Positions 46,459 through 55,590 are shown, counted from the stretch's first letter. The stretch is DNA of 64,000 nt from Microvirga lenta (GCF_020532555.1 NZ_JAJBBR010000016.1:40836-104835), one strand, 5' to 3'. Translations and numbers: made by a program. Notes: generated by a model from the sequence alone, not told the origin.

Positions 46459-47172
46459 ATGAGCCCGGAAGACTGGAATCAGATTTATTGCGGCCCCGCT
46501 CCGGCTCCGGCGGAGATCTGGCTGCGCTGGAACCTCGACCCGATTCTCCTGCTGGCGCTCGGCGTCTTAGCTTTTTCCGTCGGCCGGAGCCGGTCAGGCG
46601 CATTGGGCGTGGCGGCGCTGGCGTTGGCGTTCGTGTCGCCTCTTTGCGCACTCTCCGCATCGCTTTTCTCGGCTCGTGTCGTACACCACGTCTTGCTGGT
46701 CGCGGTCGCGGCTCCGCTGATCGCATCGGCATGGCCCGCGCGCGAGCCACGGCCGGCAGCAGCGCCTTTCCTGATTTCAACGGCGGTGCTTTGGGCATGG
46801 CACCTTCCCTCAGCGTACGATCTCGCCCTGTCTTGGGTCCCGGCCTACTGGATCATGCAGCTCTCGCTCATCGTGACCGCAATCGTCTTTTGGCGCACCA
46901 TCCTCCAACCGCGCCAGAACGGGGGCTACGCTCTTCTCATGATCCTCGGCGGCTACATGCAGATGGCGTTCCTGGGTGCGCTCCTTACGTTTGCGCCCGC
47001 CTCCCTCTATGCGATCCATGCCGTGGCGCCGTTCGACTGGGGCTTTTCGCCCCTCAATGACCAGCAGCTCGGCGGCCTTATCATGTGGGTGCCGGCGGGT
47101 CTGCCCTATCTAGCTTGGGGAGCAATGGTGGCGCGACGCGGCTGGCGGGCAATGGACGGGCGCCTGGCATGA
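46459..47172 (+). CDS. ctaG: CtaG-type cytochrome c oxidase assembly protein (caa3 type)
   Basis: 237 residues with about seven membrane helices. IYCGPAPAPAEIWLRWNLDP, VVHHVLLVAVAAPLI, WAWHLPSAYDLAL and GGLIMWVPAGLPYL are the caa3_CtaG signature; the conserved His may handle copper. It is distinct from the Cox11 protein that is also called CtaG. The stop overlaps the next start (ATGA), so it is coupled to the CopD-like gene. It belongs with the oxidase operon downstream. Confidence 0.92.
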   Translation: MSPEDWNQIYCGPAPAPAEIWLRWNLDPILLLALGVLAFSVGRSRSGALGVAALALAFVSPLCALSASLFSARVVHHVLLVAVAAPLIASAWPAREPRPAAAPFLISTAVLWAWHLPSAYDLALSWVPAYWIMQLSLIVTAIVFWRTILQPRQNGGYALLMILGGYMQMAFLGALLTFAPASLYAIHAVAPFDWGFSPLNDQQLGGLIMWVPAGLPYLAWGAMVARRGWRAMDGRLA

Positions 47173-47681
47173 TCCCTTGGCTGAACCCGACTATCCCTTA
47201 TCTGAAGGCGCTTCACATTGCGATGCTCAGTCTCTGGTGCGCGGGGCTCTTCGCCCTGCCGCTCATGCTGGCGCGGCACGACCCGGCCATCGGCCAAGCG
47301 GACTACGCCCGGATTCGGCGCGCCACACATTTCGGCTACACCTTCGTCATTACCCCGGCCGCCGTGATCGCCATCGCGTCGGGGACGCTGCTCATCTTCC
47401 TGCGCGAGGTTTTCGTCCTGTGGATGTTCGCCAAGTTGGTTTTCGTGGCGCTGCTCGTGTCCTTCCATGCCTGGGTCAGCTACATCATCGTCGCCGTCGC
47501 CGAGACCGAGGGCTCTCACACGCCGCCCGAGCCGCTGGTGCCCACACTGCTGCTGATGGTCCCGATCCTCGCCATTCTCACACTTGTCCTCGCCAAACCG
47601 GATTTGAGCAGGATCCCGATCCCGGACTGGCTCGAGGAACCTCGGGGAGTTCAGCTCCCCTTCGATGTCCCCAGGCGATAG
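47169..47681 (+). CDS. CopD-family membrane protein
   Basis: 170 residues with four membrane helices. PYLKALHIAMLSLWCAGLFALP and RRATHFGYTFVITPAA match the CopD/HemJ-like fold, with His residues that may bind heme or copper. The start at 47169 is fixed by the 4-base overlap with ctaG. Its 3' end overlaps the convergent DUF2231 gene by 31 bases. A role in copper delivery or cofactor handling for the oxidase is likely. Confidence 0.88.
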   Translation: MIPWLNPTIPYLKALHIAMLSLWCAGLFALPLMLARHDPAIGQADYARIRRATHFGYTFVITPAAVIAIASGTLLIFLREVFVLWMFAKLVFVALLVSFHAWVSYIIVAVAETEGSHTPPEPLVPTLLLMVPILAILTLVLAKPDLSRIPIPDWLEEPRGVQLPFDVPRR

Positions 47682-48166
47682 TCAAAGACAAGCTTGCCGC
47701 CATGCCACCCCGTTGCCGAGACCATCAGGACGTTGAATCCAGACAGAAGGAGGCCATAGGGCAGCACCGCCGCCTCATAGCCATACAGCCGGTAGCCCCA
47801 GTTGGCTCCGAGCAGCGACAGCAGGAGCACCGCGATAACGGCATGGGTCCAGGAGGGCACGCGTATACGGATACCGGGGACCATCAGGAGCTCCATGGTT
47901 CCCGTCGCAGCAGCCGCGAGTCCGAACAGAAAAGCTGTGCCTGCAGCCCAGACGCCGGCACGTGCCCAAAACATGTCACCAGACAGCCAATAGAGTCCAT
48001 CTGCCCCGAACGTGCAGAACGTCAGCGCTACGGGAAAGGCTACGGTCATCGCGTGGAGCGGGTGGCCCCAGATGCCGATCTTCGACTCGGTCTCGGTGTA
48101 ACCCGGAAGCTGCTCAATCGGGTCGATGAGTCCATCACGCTCGTTCTGCACCATTTCCTGCGTCAT
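47651..48166 (-). CDS. DUF2231 family membrane protein
   Basis: 171 residues with four membrane helices. WGHPLHAMTVAFPVAL is the DUF2231 signature (HPLH, likely heme-binding histidines), with a second His in SWTHAVIAV and a third in GWHGGKLVFDY. Members often lie beside oxidases and cytochromes. The start at 48166 has AAGGAAA upstream. It points against its neighbours, overlapping copD at one end and the coxB start at the other. Confidence 0.9.
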   Translation of the reverse strand: MTQEMVQNERDGLIDPIEQLPGYTETESKIGIWGHPLHAMTVAFPVALTFCTFGADGLYWLSGDMFWARAGVWAAGTAFLFGLAAAATGTMELLMVPGIRIRVPSWTHAVIAVLLLSLLGANWGYRLYGYEAAVLPYGLLLSGFNVLMVSATGWHGGKLVFDYRLGTSKGS

Positions 48167-48862
48167 TACGGCTGTTTCCTTCGCTGGAGTATCGGGGCCA
48201 CAACGTTCGTCGTCCTCGCTGGTTGCGAGTCGCGCCTCTCGACGGTCCACCCGGCTGGACCGGCAGCCGACCTGATCGCCACCCTGTGGTGGGTGATGTT
48301 GGCCGGTGCCACGGTGATCTTTCTTTTCGTGATGACGCTTCTCGTGCTGGCATTCAGTCGCGGGCCGGCGCCAGCCTCTGCCCAGGCGGACGAGGCACGG
48401 GAGAAGGTTTGGATCGTGGGTCTCGGCATCGGTTTCTCAGTCACGGTCCTGGCCGCGCTCCTGACTTACGGCCTCGTCGTGGGCGAGCGGCTCCTCCCTC
48501 GGCCGGGACCGGAGGTAGTGACCGTCCGCGCCGAAGGGCGGCAGTGGGCGTGGTCCTTTAGCTATGCCGACGCCCCTGGTCATGTGACTGAGGGCGTGCT
48601 TCACATCCCGGCCGGGCGGCCGGTGGACGTGCAGGTCACCACCGTCGACGTGATCCACAGCTTCTGGGTGCCGCAGCTCGCAGGCAAACTCGACGCGATC
48701 CCGGGCCATGTGAACGTCTTGCGGATCGAGGCTTGGGCGCCTGGCGACTACGCGGGCGTAAGCTCGGAATACAACGGTCCCGGCTATAAGGACCACGTCT
48801 TCACCGTTCGCGCCCATGATGAGGCCGGCTGGATTGCCTTCCTGGCGGGAGGCGAGCGATGA
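48158..48862 (+). CDS. Heme-copper oxidase subunit II lacking the CuA site
   Basis: About 234 residues; the start is uncertain because no ATG, GTG or TTG precedes the lipobox in a suitable place, and a CTG at 48158 or 48146 is the best choice. VVLAGC is a lipobox; two helices follow (LWWVMLAGATVIFLFVMTLL and VGLGIGFSVTVLAALLTYGL), then a cupredoxin domain (GRQWAWSFSYAD, VIHSFWVPQLAGKLDAIPG). In the metal loop (48761-48775) SSEYNGPGY replaces the CxxxC...H of CuA proteins. It resembles CyoA of quinol oxidases. Its end overlaps the subunit I gene (ATGA). Confidence 0.88.
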   Translation: MRHYGCFLRWSIGATTFVVLAGCESRLSTVHPAGPAADLIATLWWVMLAGATVIFLFVMTLLVLAFSRGPAPASAQADEAREKVWIVGLGIGFSVTVLAALLTYGLVVGERLLPRPGPEVVTVRAEGRQWAWSFSYADAPGHVTEGVLHIPAGRPVDVQVTTVDVIHSFWVPQLAGKLDAIPGHVNVLRIEAWAPGDYAGVSSEYNGPGYKDHVFTVRAHDEAGWIAFLAGGER

Positions 48863-51339
48863 ATGCTCTGCGCCGCCATCGCGCACTGACGCGGATCTGG
48901 GCGTCAGACCCAGGCTGGAAAGGCTGGTTCACCACGGTGAACCACACCGACCTCGGGCGGATGTTCCTTTTCGTGGCGGTGTTCTTCTTCGTGATCGGCG
49001 GAATTCTGGCGATGCTGATCCGCGCTCAACTCGCCACCCCGCGCTCGGCCTTCGTCGGACCGGACATTTACAACCAAATCTTCACGATGCACGGGACCAT
49101 CATGATGTTCCTGTTCGCGATCCCTCTCTTCGAAGGGCTCGCGGTGTATCTGCTGCCCAAGATCCTGGGAACGCGCGACTTGGCGTTCCCGCGCCTCACC
49201 GCCTATGGTTTCTGGTGCTACGTCTTCGGCGGCTCGCTCCTGATCGTCTCGCTCCTTGCGGGCATCGCGCCCGACAGCGGCTGGTTCATGTACCCGCCGC
49301 TCTCCTCCCGGATCGCGAGCCCCGGTATCAACACAGACTTTTGGCTCCTCGGCATCACCTTCGTGGAAATCTCCGCGATCTGCGCCTCCGTTGAGATCAC
49401 CGTGACGGTGTTGCGCTATCGTGCGCCGGGCATGTCACTGCCCCGGATGCCGATCTTTGCCTGGTATGCTCTCGTCACCGCAGTGATGATCCTGACGGGA
49501 TTCCCGCCGCTTATCCTGGGCTCGATCCTGCTCGAACTCGAGCGTGCCTTCGGAATGCCCTTCTTTCAAGTGGAGCACGGGGGCGACAGCCTCCTGTGGC
49601 AGCATCTTTTCTGGCTCTTCGGCCACCCGGAGGTCTATATCATCTTTCTGCCCGCCGCCGGAGTGGTCTCAATGATCCTGCCGGTGATGGCGCGCACAAC
49701 GCTGCTGGGTTACGGCTGGATTGTGGCCGCGGCGGTGACGCTGGGCGTCCTGAGCTTCGGGCTATGGGTCCACCACATGTTCACCACAGGCATCCCGCAT
49801 ATGGGCCTCGCCTTCTTCTCTGCGGCCTCGACCTTGGTCGCGGTGCCCACAGGAGTACAGATTTTCGCATGGATCGGGACGATCTGGAAAGGGAGCCCGC
49901 AGCTCAAACTTCCGATGATGTGGATCCTGGCCTTCTTCGCCACCTTCGTCATCGGCGGGCTCACGGGCGTCATGGTGGCCGTGGTGCCCTTCGACTGGCA
50001 GGTGCATGACACACACTTCATCGTCGCGCACCTCCACTATGTCCTCGTCGGGGGCTTCGTATTCCCGATGCTGGCAGCGCTTTACTATTGGATGCCACAC
50101 GCCACCGGACGAAAGCGCTTCTTCAAGCTTGGCGAGACCGCCTTCTGGCTGATTTCAATCGGCTTCCATGTCACCTTCCTCGCCGTCCACTGGGTGGGGC
50201 TCCTGGGCCAGCGTCGCCGCATCCATACCTACGATGAAGGGCAGGGATGGGAAGTCATCAACCTGGTTGCCTCCGTCGGCGGCTTCGTCACAGCGGTTGG
50301 TTTCGCTCTGGTGATCGTGGACGTGGCGCTCAACGCGGCTGTTGCCATCCGCGGCTCTCGCGATCCGTGGCAGGCCGGCACTCTCGAATGGGCCATGCCG
50401 ACACCGCCGCCGGCCTACAACTTCGCAAGCCTTCCCCTGATTGAATCGCGCAATCCGCTCTATGATGATCCGGACCTGCCGGTTTGCCTCGTCCGCGGGG
50501 AAGGCTACCTGGGCGACCCGTCCCGGGGGCGCCGTGAGACTCTCACCCTAGAGGTCGCGAGCGGAAAGCCCGCATACGTCGTCATCTTCCCCACCAACAC
50601 GGCGTTGCCCATTCTCATGGCCTTCGTCACGGGCGGCATCTTCGTCGGCATGCTCCTGAAGCTCTACTGGCTTGTGCCGCTTGCCGCTCTGGGAGTTGCT
50701 GCAATCGTCGTTAGATGGGTGTGGAGCCTGGGCTCCAAGCGGGATGAGGGTCCACTGGAGGTGGGACGTGGCCTCACCCTGCCGCTTGCTTCCGAGGCTG
50801 CGGATCCGCCAGGGTGGTGGGGATCGCTGTTCCTGCTCCTCGCCAATGCAACGCTCTTCGGATCCTTGCTGTTCGGTTATGCTTTCCTGTGGACGGTCGC
50901 GCCCAACTGGCCGCCGCCCAACTATCTGGAGCCCGGCCTTGTCGGCCCGGCTCTCGTGCTCGGGGGCACTGCCCTGTCGATGGCGGGGATACGGCTCGCG
51001 CGCTGGAAGCTGCGCTGCGGGGGCGGCCCCTGGTTAGGCCTCCTACTCAGTGTGGTCGGTGCCGTCGGGACAGGTATGGCAGCGGGAACTCTACTTCTCA
51101 GGACATCATTTGATGCCCATGCCTACAGCGCCACGATCTGGGTGATCGGCGGCTACGTCCTGTTCCATGCGGGCCTGGTGGGCGGAATGATCACCTTCCT
51201 CACCCTTCGCGCGGCAGCGGGCTATGTCGCAGGTCGTCGGGTCGGCGAGGCGCGAATCGTGCAGCTCTGGATCGACTACACCGCGGCCGTGGCGCTGCTC
51301 GGGCTTGGTGTGGCTTGGCTGCCAGGAGTTCTGACGTGA
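48859..51339 (+). CDS. Fused heme-copper oxidase subunits I and III
   Basis: 826 residues. Residues 1 to about 530 are subunit I with twelve helices: heme a His 78, CuB ligands His 256, His 305 and His 306, cross-linked Tyr 260 (GHPEVY), heme His 391 and His 393, and Glu 258. Asp 107 (RDLAFPR) marks the D-channel entry. At the K-channel position, AVPTGVQIF has Gln 334 where Lys is usual. Residues about 630-826 are a subunit III-like module of six helices. Such I-III fusions occur in caa3-type enzymes. The electron donor is unclear because the partner subunit II lacks CuA. Confidence 0.92.
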   Translation: MNALRRHRALTRIWASDPGWKGWFTTVNHTDLGRMFLFVAVFFFVIGGILAMLIRAQLATPRSAFVGPDIYNQIFTMHGTIMMFLFAIPLFEGLAVYLLPKILGTRDLAFPRLTAYGFWCYVFGGSLLIVSLLAGIAPDSGWFMYPPLSSRIASPGINTDFWLLGITFVEISAICASVEITVTVLRYRAPGMSLPRMPIFAWYALVTAVMILTGFPPLILGSILLELERAFGMPFFQVEHGGDSLLWQHLFWLFGHPEVYIIFLPAAGVVSMILPVMARTTLLGYGWIVAAAVTLGVLSFGLWVHHMFTTGIPHMGLAFFSAASTLVAVPTGVQIFAWIGTIWKGSPQLKLPMMWILAFFATFVIGGLTGVMVAVVPFDWQVHDTHFIVAHLHYVLVGGFVFPMLAALYYWMPHATGRKRFFKLGETAFWLISIGFHVTFLAVHWVGLLGQRRRIHTYDEGQGWEVINLVASVGGFVTAVGFALVIVDVALNAAVAIRGSRDPWQAGTLEWAMPTPPPAYNFASLPLIESRNPLYDDPDLPVCLVRGEGYLGDPSRGRRETLTLEVASGKPAYVVIFPTNTALPILMAFVTGGIFVGMLLKLYWLVPLAALGVAAIVVRWVWSLGSKRDEGPLEVGRGLTLPLASEAADPPGWWGSLFLLLANATLFGSLLFGYAFLWTVAPNWPPPNYLEPGLVGPALVLGGTALSMAGIRLARWKLRCGGGPWLGLLLSVVGAVGTGMAAGTLLLRTSFDAHAYSATIWVIGGYVLFHAGLVGGMITFLTLRAAAGYVAGRRVGEARIVQLWIDYTAAVALLGLGVAWLPGVLT

Positions 51340-51656
51340 AGGACATCCTCCGCATCTCTGTCCCGCTGACGGTCTGGCTCGCCGCTTTCAGCGCGGTCTA
51401 CGGGCTCGAGGGCCTTGTCTGCTCTCATCGTTGGGCCGAAGCAGGATTGAGCCTTGCCGCGGGTCGCGGGATACTTCTGGCCGCGTGGGCCCTGGCTGTC
51501 GCGCTCCAGACTATGCTTCTGCTGGTCCTCCGCTCACCGCGGTTCGCCTCGCCCTCTGGGTTCGCCCGGAGCGTCAGTCTGACACTGGCCGGTGTGGCGC
51601 TCGTCGCTACGGCCTGGACACTACTCCCTGTAGCCGCAACGTCGCTGTGCCTGTGA
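51336..51656 (+). CDS. Small membrane protein of the oxidase operon
   Basis: 106 residues with three hydrophobic helices; a GTG start overlaps the oxidase stop (GTGA). VKDILRISVPLTVWLAAF begins the first helix, and CSHRWAEAG lies in a loop. Position and overlap suggest a small accessory subunit or assembly factor of the oxidase. No family recognised. Confidence 0.75.
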   Translation: MKDILRISVPLTVWLAAFSAVYGLEGLVCSHRWAEAGLSLAAGRGILLAAWALAVALQTMLLLVLRSPRFASPSGFARSVSLTLAGVALVATAWTLLPVAATSLCL

Positions 51657-52084
51657 GGTTTGATCGACCTCTTCGTCAGTTTCACATGCAAGTCTATCCG
51701 AATTGCCTAGCCATCTAGTTTCCAAACGACACTCCACCGGCTTGGAGTGTCATGGATAGGCAAGGCCGGCTGAGATGTGGCAACCCGATGCTCCGGCTGA
51801 TGTGCTCCACCTTTAAATGTTTAGCCGAACGCGGCAGTGCACCGCGAATTTCGGTTCGGCATCGTACAGATCCGGCTTCTCGGATGAACAAGCGCTTAAG
51901 CGTAAGCCTTTCCCTTAGACGAAGTGCATGGAACGGTACGCCAGAGTGCGGGAAACTCATCGACGGAGAAGGCGCGAAACCTTCCCCTCCGATCCGGAAG
52001 CAGTTTGGCACTGATCTGGTACCGAAGCCAAAGGAAACCGATCATGCGCCTGTGGGGCGACTTTCGGTGCCGCTTCACACCCGC
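51657..52084. other. Stretch without a gene, with one inverted repeat
   Basis: 428 bases. ACACTCCA (51729-51736) and TGGAGTGT (51743-51750) form a perfect 8-base inverted repeat 73 bases past the oxidase operon. It lacks a T-run and may be a weak terminator. No other feature is supported. Confidence 0.5.
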
Positions 52085-52582
52085 TCAAGTTCCGGCGGGT
52101 CTCAGGTCCATTTCGGCAACGTCAGCATCACTCGAGACTTTGCGGACGAGCATGGCGTAGAGCACCTTGGCATCGCTCGCTGAGCGAAGACGCGCGGCGA
52201 TATCGCCCTCTCGCAGACGCCGTGCCGTGCACGACAGCGCCCGTAGCAGGATCCTGGGATCATTCTCGGGGGCGAGGATCATCACGGCGAGATCCGCGGC
52301 AACACCATCCACAGCTCCGAAATCAACGGGTGGCTGAAGCCGTGCAAAGAAACCTACGGGAGCATCAATGCCCTCAATCGTCCCATGCGGGATTGCGATC
52401 CCCCGGCCAAGGCCGATCGTTGTGCTGTCCTGTCGTTCAAGAAGCGCATTGAGCACTTTGTCGGGATCGAGGTTTGTAGCGGCTGCCCCAAGTCGCGCCA
52501 GCTCCTTCAGGACGTCATACTTGTTCGTACCCAGAAGGAGCGGGATGACCCGGTCCGGCGTGACAAAATCCCCAATGTCCAT
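52085..52582 (-). CDS. PTS EIIA type 2 (PtsN-like) protein
   Basis: 165 residues. GLGRGIAIPHGTIEGI carries the phosphorylatable His of the EIIA-Fru/Ntr family; LLERQDSTTIG and RLQPPVDFGAVDG are also typical. PtsN-like proteins take phosphate from the nitrogen PTS and regulate potassium, nitrogen and storage metabolism. It stands alone and is not beside rpoN, so it is more likely an extra EIIA than the main ptsN. TTDNSK-type N-terminal sequence differs from canonical PtsN. Confidence 0.88.
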   Translation of the reverse strand: MDIGDFVTPDRVIPLLLGTNKYDVLKELARLGAAATNLDPDKVLNALLERQDSTTIGLGRGIAIPHGTIEGIDAPVGFFARLQPPVDFGAVDGVAADLAVMILAPENDPRILLRALSCTARRLREGDIAARLRSASDAKVLYAMLVRKVSSDADVAEMDLRPAGT

Positions 52583-53668
52583 ATCGTTAGTGCCCTTGAG
52601 GCATGCCGAACCGTGTGAAGGCAGCGGCTGCCACTTTCATTTCCGGTTGCCCGAGCCTGATCGACACCCCTGAGTCGCCTCGGAACGTCAGGACTCCGTT
52701 TGCTGTGTCCCCACCGTATGTCCTATTCGTGGCCGGCTGGTGATCAGCGTCGTTCCACATAGTAATATCGTCATGCTTACAGCCGCGATCAAGGTCACCT
52801 TAGCCCAATCGGCTGACATCGACGACCCCGTGCACTGACGAGGTCGATCAGATAAGAAACCGATGCCCCGGCAGTGATCCTCCCAAAGGCATGGCCCCGG
52901 CCCGGCTCTCGCGCAACATGGCGCAGAACCTGCGTTACTACCGTCGTGCGTCGAATGCTGGGGTGAGTGAACCGACTTTTTGAGAAGACAGGAGCCCTAT
53001 AAGTACCGCTGGGGCACCGTCGAAGATCAACCTGTTCCCGCTTTCTCGAACCACTCGCGAGGTAGAACGATGGCGTGTCCTGTCGGCGTCCGCTGGACCA
53101 TAGGCGATGTTTCGGATCCCGGTTTCGAGGCGCTGCGTCTGTCTCTGTGGGGAGTTCGTCGTGTATTGGGGCTGGATGCCTGATTGCGGCGGACTCGGTC
53201 GCGAGGCTCACGTGGTGACGACCGAGGAAGTGACGATCTGCTCGCCCTTCTGGCCACACCAGCCCCATCTCGGCCGCGCAGGAGCGCATTTCGTAGGCCT
53301 GAACGCCCGTGAGCTGCCATTATCATCCGGCAACGGAGTGCATGATCGAGAACTGGCTGCTCCACCGGCCGGAGCTTTACGGTCGTGTCGGATTGCGCAT
53401 CCCGGCGCACGCGGATGGATAGCCAGGGAATTCGACCGATCTTCATCGTGGAGCCTCGAGGCGAAGCCTCCGTTCGCGCCGGGCTCAACCCGGCGTGCAA
53501 GGGTGCTTTAGGCCAATAATGTCAGTGTCCTGGATCAGGCCTGGAGAAGAACCTGGGCAGATAAAGCGGAACAATACGCTCGCCTCGGCCGTTAAACGGC
53601 GGCCAAGCTTGCAGCCGGCTTCTGGTCTGCGGCCGGCGTGTAGGCCTGGATAATGAGGTGATCGCTGC
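52583..53668. other. Long gap without a supported gene
   Basis: 1086 bases. Frames of 130-165 codons occur on both strands (52795-53289 minus, 53107-53511 plus) but are rich in Arg, Pro, Ser and Cys and show no start site or family. Possibly degraded sequence. Confidence 0.5.
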
Positions 53669-54775
53669 ATGAAGATCGTTGTGTTCGGCCTCACGATCTC
53701 CTCCTCCTGGGGCAATGGGCACGCCACTCTCTGGCGTGGTCTGTGCCGGGCACTTGCCCACCAAGGGCACCGGGTTGTCTTCTTCGAGCGCGATGTGCCC
53801 TACTATGCCATGAACCGGGATTTGTATGAGATCCCTGGCGGGGCTCTCGTACTCTATGATGATTGGGAAGCGATCCGGCCACGCGCGAAGGCAGAGATCG
53901 CCGATGCCGACGCGGCCATGGTGACGTCCTACTGCCCCGACGGCATCGCGGCCGCCGATCTCCTGCTCGATGCCCCGCGCGCAACACGGGTCTTTTACGA
54001 TCTTGATACACCCGTCACGCTCTCCCGCCTGCATGACAGGCAGGCCATCACCTATATCGGACCGCGCGGCCTCGGCGATTTCGATCTGGTGCTCAGCTAT
54101 ACAGGAGGCGCGGCTCTCGAGAGGCTGCGCCAGGAGCTGGACGCACGGCGGGTCGAACCTCTCTATGGGCACGTCGATCCCGACCAGCACCGCCCCGTCG
54201 AGCCGGTCCCATCCTATAAGTCCGACCTGTCCTATTTGGGCACCTATGCGGCCGACCGACAGGCAACCCTTCAGCGTCTTCTGATCGAGCCGGCCCGGCT
54301 GCGACGGAACCGGCGCTTCGTGATCGGTGGCGCCCAGTACCCGCCCGACTTTCCCTGGGAACCCAACATTTATTTCGTTCAGCACCTGCCACCATCCGAG
54401 CATCCTGCCTTCTTCTCGTCATCCCGCCTCACCCTCAATGTCACACGCCAAGCGATGGCCGAAATGGGCTGGTGCCCCTCCGGGCGCCTCTTCGAGGCAG
54501 CGGCCTGCGGCACACCGATCGTCTCGGACAATTGGGAGGGGCTCGACAGCTTCTTCGAACCTGGCCAAGAAATTCTCATCGCCGACACGACGCAGGATGC
54601 CGTCGATGCGTGCGAACTGAGCGATGCCGAGCTGGGGCGCATTGCCGAGGCCAGCCGCGAGCGAACCCTCGCGGAGCATACGTCCGCGCGCAGGGCGCAA
54701 CAGCTGGAGGCGTTGATCGCCGGCTCCGGCTCCTCGTCGCGCGCTAATGGCGTCACAGCCATGATGGAGGCCTGA
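53669..54775 (+). CDS. CgeB-like glycosyltransferase
   Basis: 368 residues of a GT-B enzyme. The N-terminal domain starts MKIVVFGLTISSSWGNGHAT; the C-terminal donor-binding part includes FFSSSRLTLNVTRQAMAEMG, SGRLFEAAACGTPIVSDNWEGLD and FEPGQEILIA, the CgeB / Glyco_trans_1_2 pattern. The donor and acceptor are unknown. The nucleotidyltransferase gene begins two bases after the stop, so the pair likely makes and uses an activated sugar. Confidence 0.88.
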   Translation: MKIVVFGLTISSSWGNGHATLWRGLCRALAHQGHRVVFFERDVPYYAMNRDLYEIPGGALVLYDDWEAIRPRAKAEIADADAAMVTSYCPDGIAAADLLLDAPRATRVFYDLDTPVTLSRLHDRQAITYIGPRGLGDFDLVLSYTGGAALERLRQELDARRVEPLYGHVDPDQHRPVEPVPSYKSDLSYLGTYAADRQATLQRLLIEPARLRRNRRFVIGGAQYPPDFPWEPNIYFVQHLPPSEHPAFFSSSRLTLNVTRQAMAEMGWCPSGRLFEAAACGTPIVSDNWEGLDSFFEPGQEILIADTTQDAVDACELSDAELGRIAEASRERTLAEHTSARRAQQLEALIAGSGSSSRANGVTAMMEA

Positions 54776-54777
54776 TC

Positions 54778-55590
54778 ATGTGGGGCATCATACCGGCTGC
54801 CGGAATAGGCAGCCGAATCCAGCCGCTTGCCTTCTCAAAGGAGCTGCTGCCGGTCGGCAGCCGACTGGACAACGGAGTCGAGCGCCCCTGCGCGGTCAGC
54901 GAGTATCTCGTCGAACGCATGATCTACGGCGGAGCGAAGAGGGTGTGCTTCGTCATCTCCCCCGGAAAATCGGACATCATGGAGTACTATGGGGCGAACT
55001 ACGGCGAGGCATCGATCGCCTATGTGGTTCAGCCCGATGCCAGTGGATTGTGCGACGCCATTTTCCGTGCCTCGCCGCTCATTCCCCCGAACGAGAGCGT
55101 GATCGTCGGGCTGCCGGACACCGTCTGGTTCCCGGAAACCGCCCTGGCGGAGCTTCCTGAGGAAACCTTGTCATTCCTCCTCTTTCCAGTCGACAACCCG
55201 GAATTCTTCGACGCCGTCCTACTCGACGAGAACGACCGGGTCTTGGAAATCCAGGTGAAGCGCAGCGATGCATCCTCCAAGTGGATCTGGGGCGCCTTCA
55301 AGATGCCCGGCCGTATGTTGGAGGACCTGCGGCAACTCTGGTTGAAGCGCGGCCGCGAGGACGAGTATTTTGGCACTCTCGTGAACGCATATTTGGCGCA
55401 AGGTGGGCAGGCCGTCGGCGTCAAGGCCGGTCGATCCTACGTAGATGTCGGCACGCTTCACGGATATCGCTCCGCGATAGGTCTCCTGAGCGATGCGGCC
55501 GAGCAGAATGCCCAGTCGGGAGCCCGGGTGGCTCTGGGTTGGCCTTCGGGCCGCATGGGTCGGGGTCTTCACGACGCGAATAAGGAATAG
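54778..55590 (+). CDS. Sugar-phosphate nucleotidyltransferase
   Basis: 270 residues. WGIIPAAGIGSRIQPLAFSK is the nucleotide-binding loop of the RmlA/GlmU-type family, with Lys in SKELLPVG; VGLPDTVWFPE carries the metal Asp. YVDVGTLHGYRSAI closes the fold. It activates a sugar phosphate with NTP; the specificity cannot be read. Coupled to the CgeB-like gene, with two bases between. Confidence 0.9.
   Translation: MWGIIPAAGIGSRIQPLAFSKELLPVGSRLDNGVERPCAVSEYLVERMIYGGAKRVCFVISPGKSDIMEYYGANYGEASIAYVVQPDASGLCDAIFRASPLIPPNESVIVGLPDTVWFPETALAELPEETLSFLLFPVDNPEFFDAVLLDENDRVLEIQVKRSDASSKWIWGAFKMPGRMLEDLRQLWLKRGREDEYFGTLVNAYLAQGGQAVGVKAGRSYVDVGTLHGYRSAIGLLSDAAEQNAQSGARVALGWPSGRMGRGLHDANKE

Noticed and set aside
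47177..48157. Upstream extension of the subunit II frame by about 330 codons
   Set aside because: It covers the copD gene in another frame and the DUF2231 gene in antisense, with low-complexity Arg/His text.
52795..53289. A 164-codon minus-strand frame in the long gap
   Set aside because: Rich in Arg, Ser, Pro and His, with no ribosome site and no domain.
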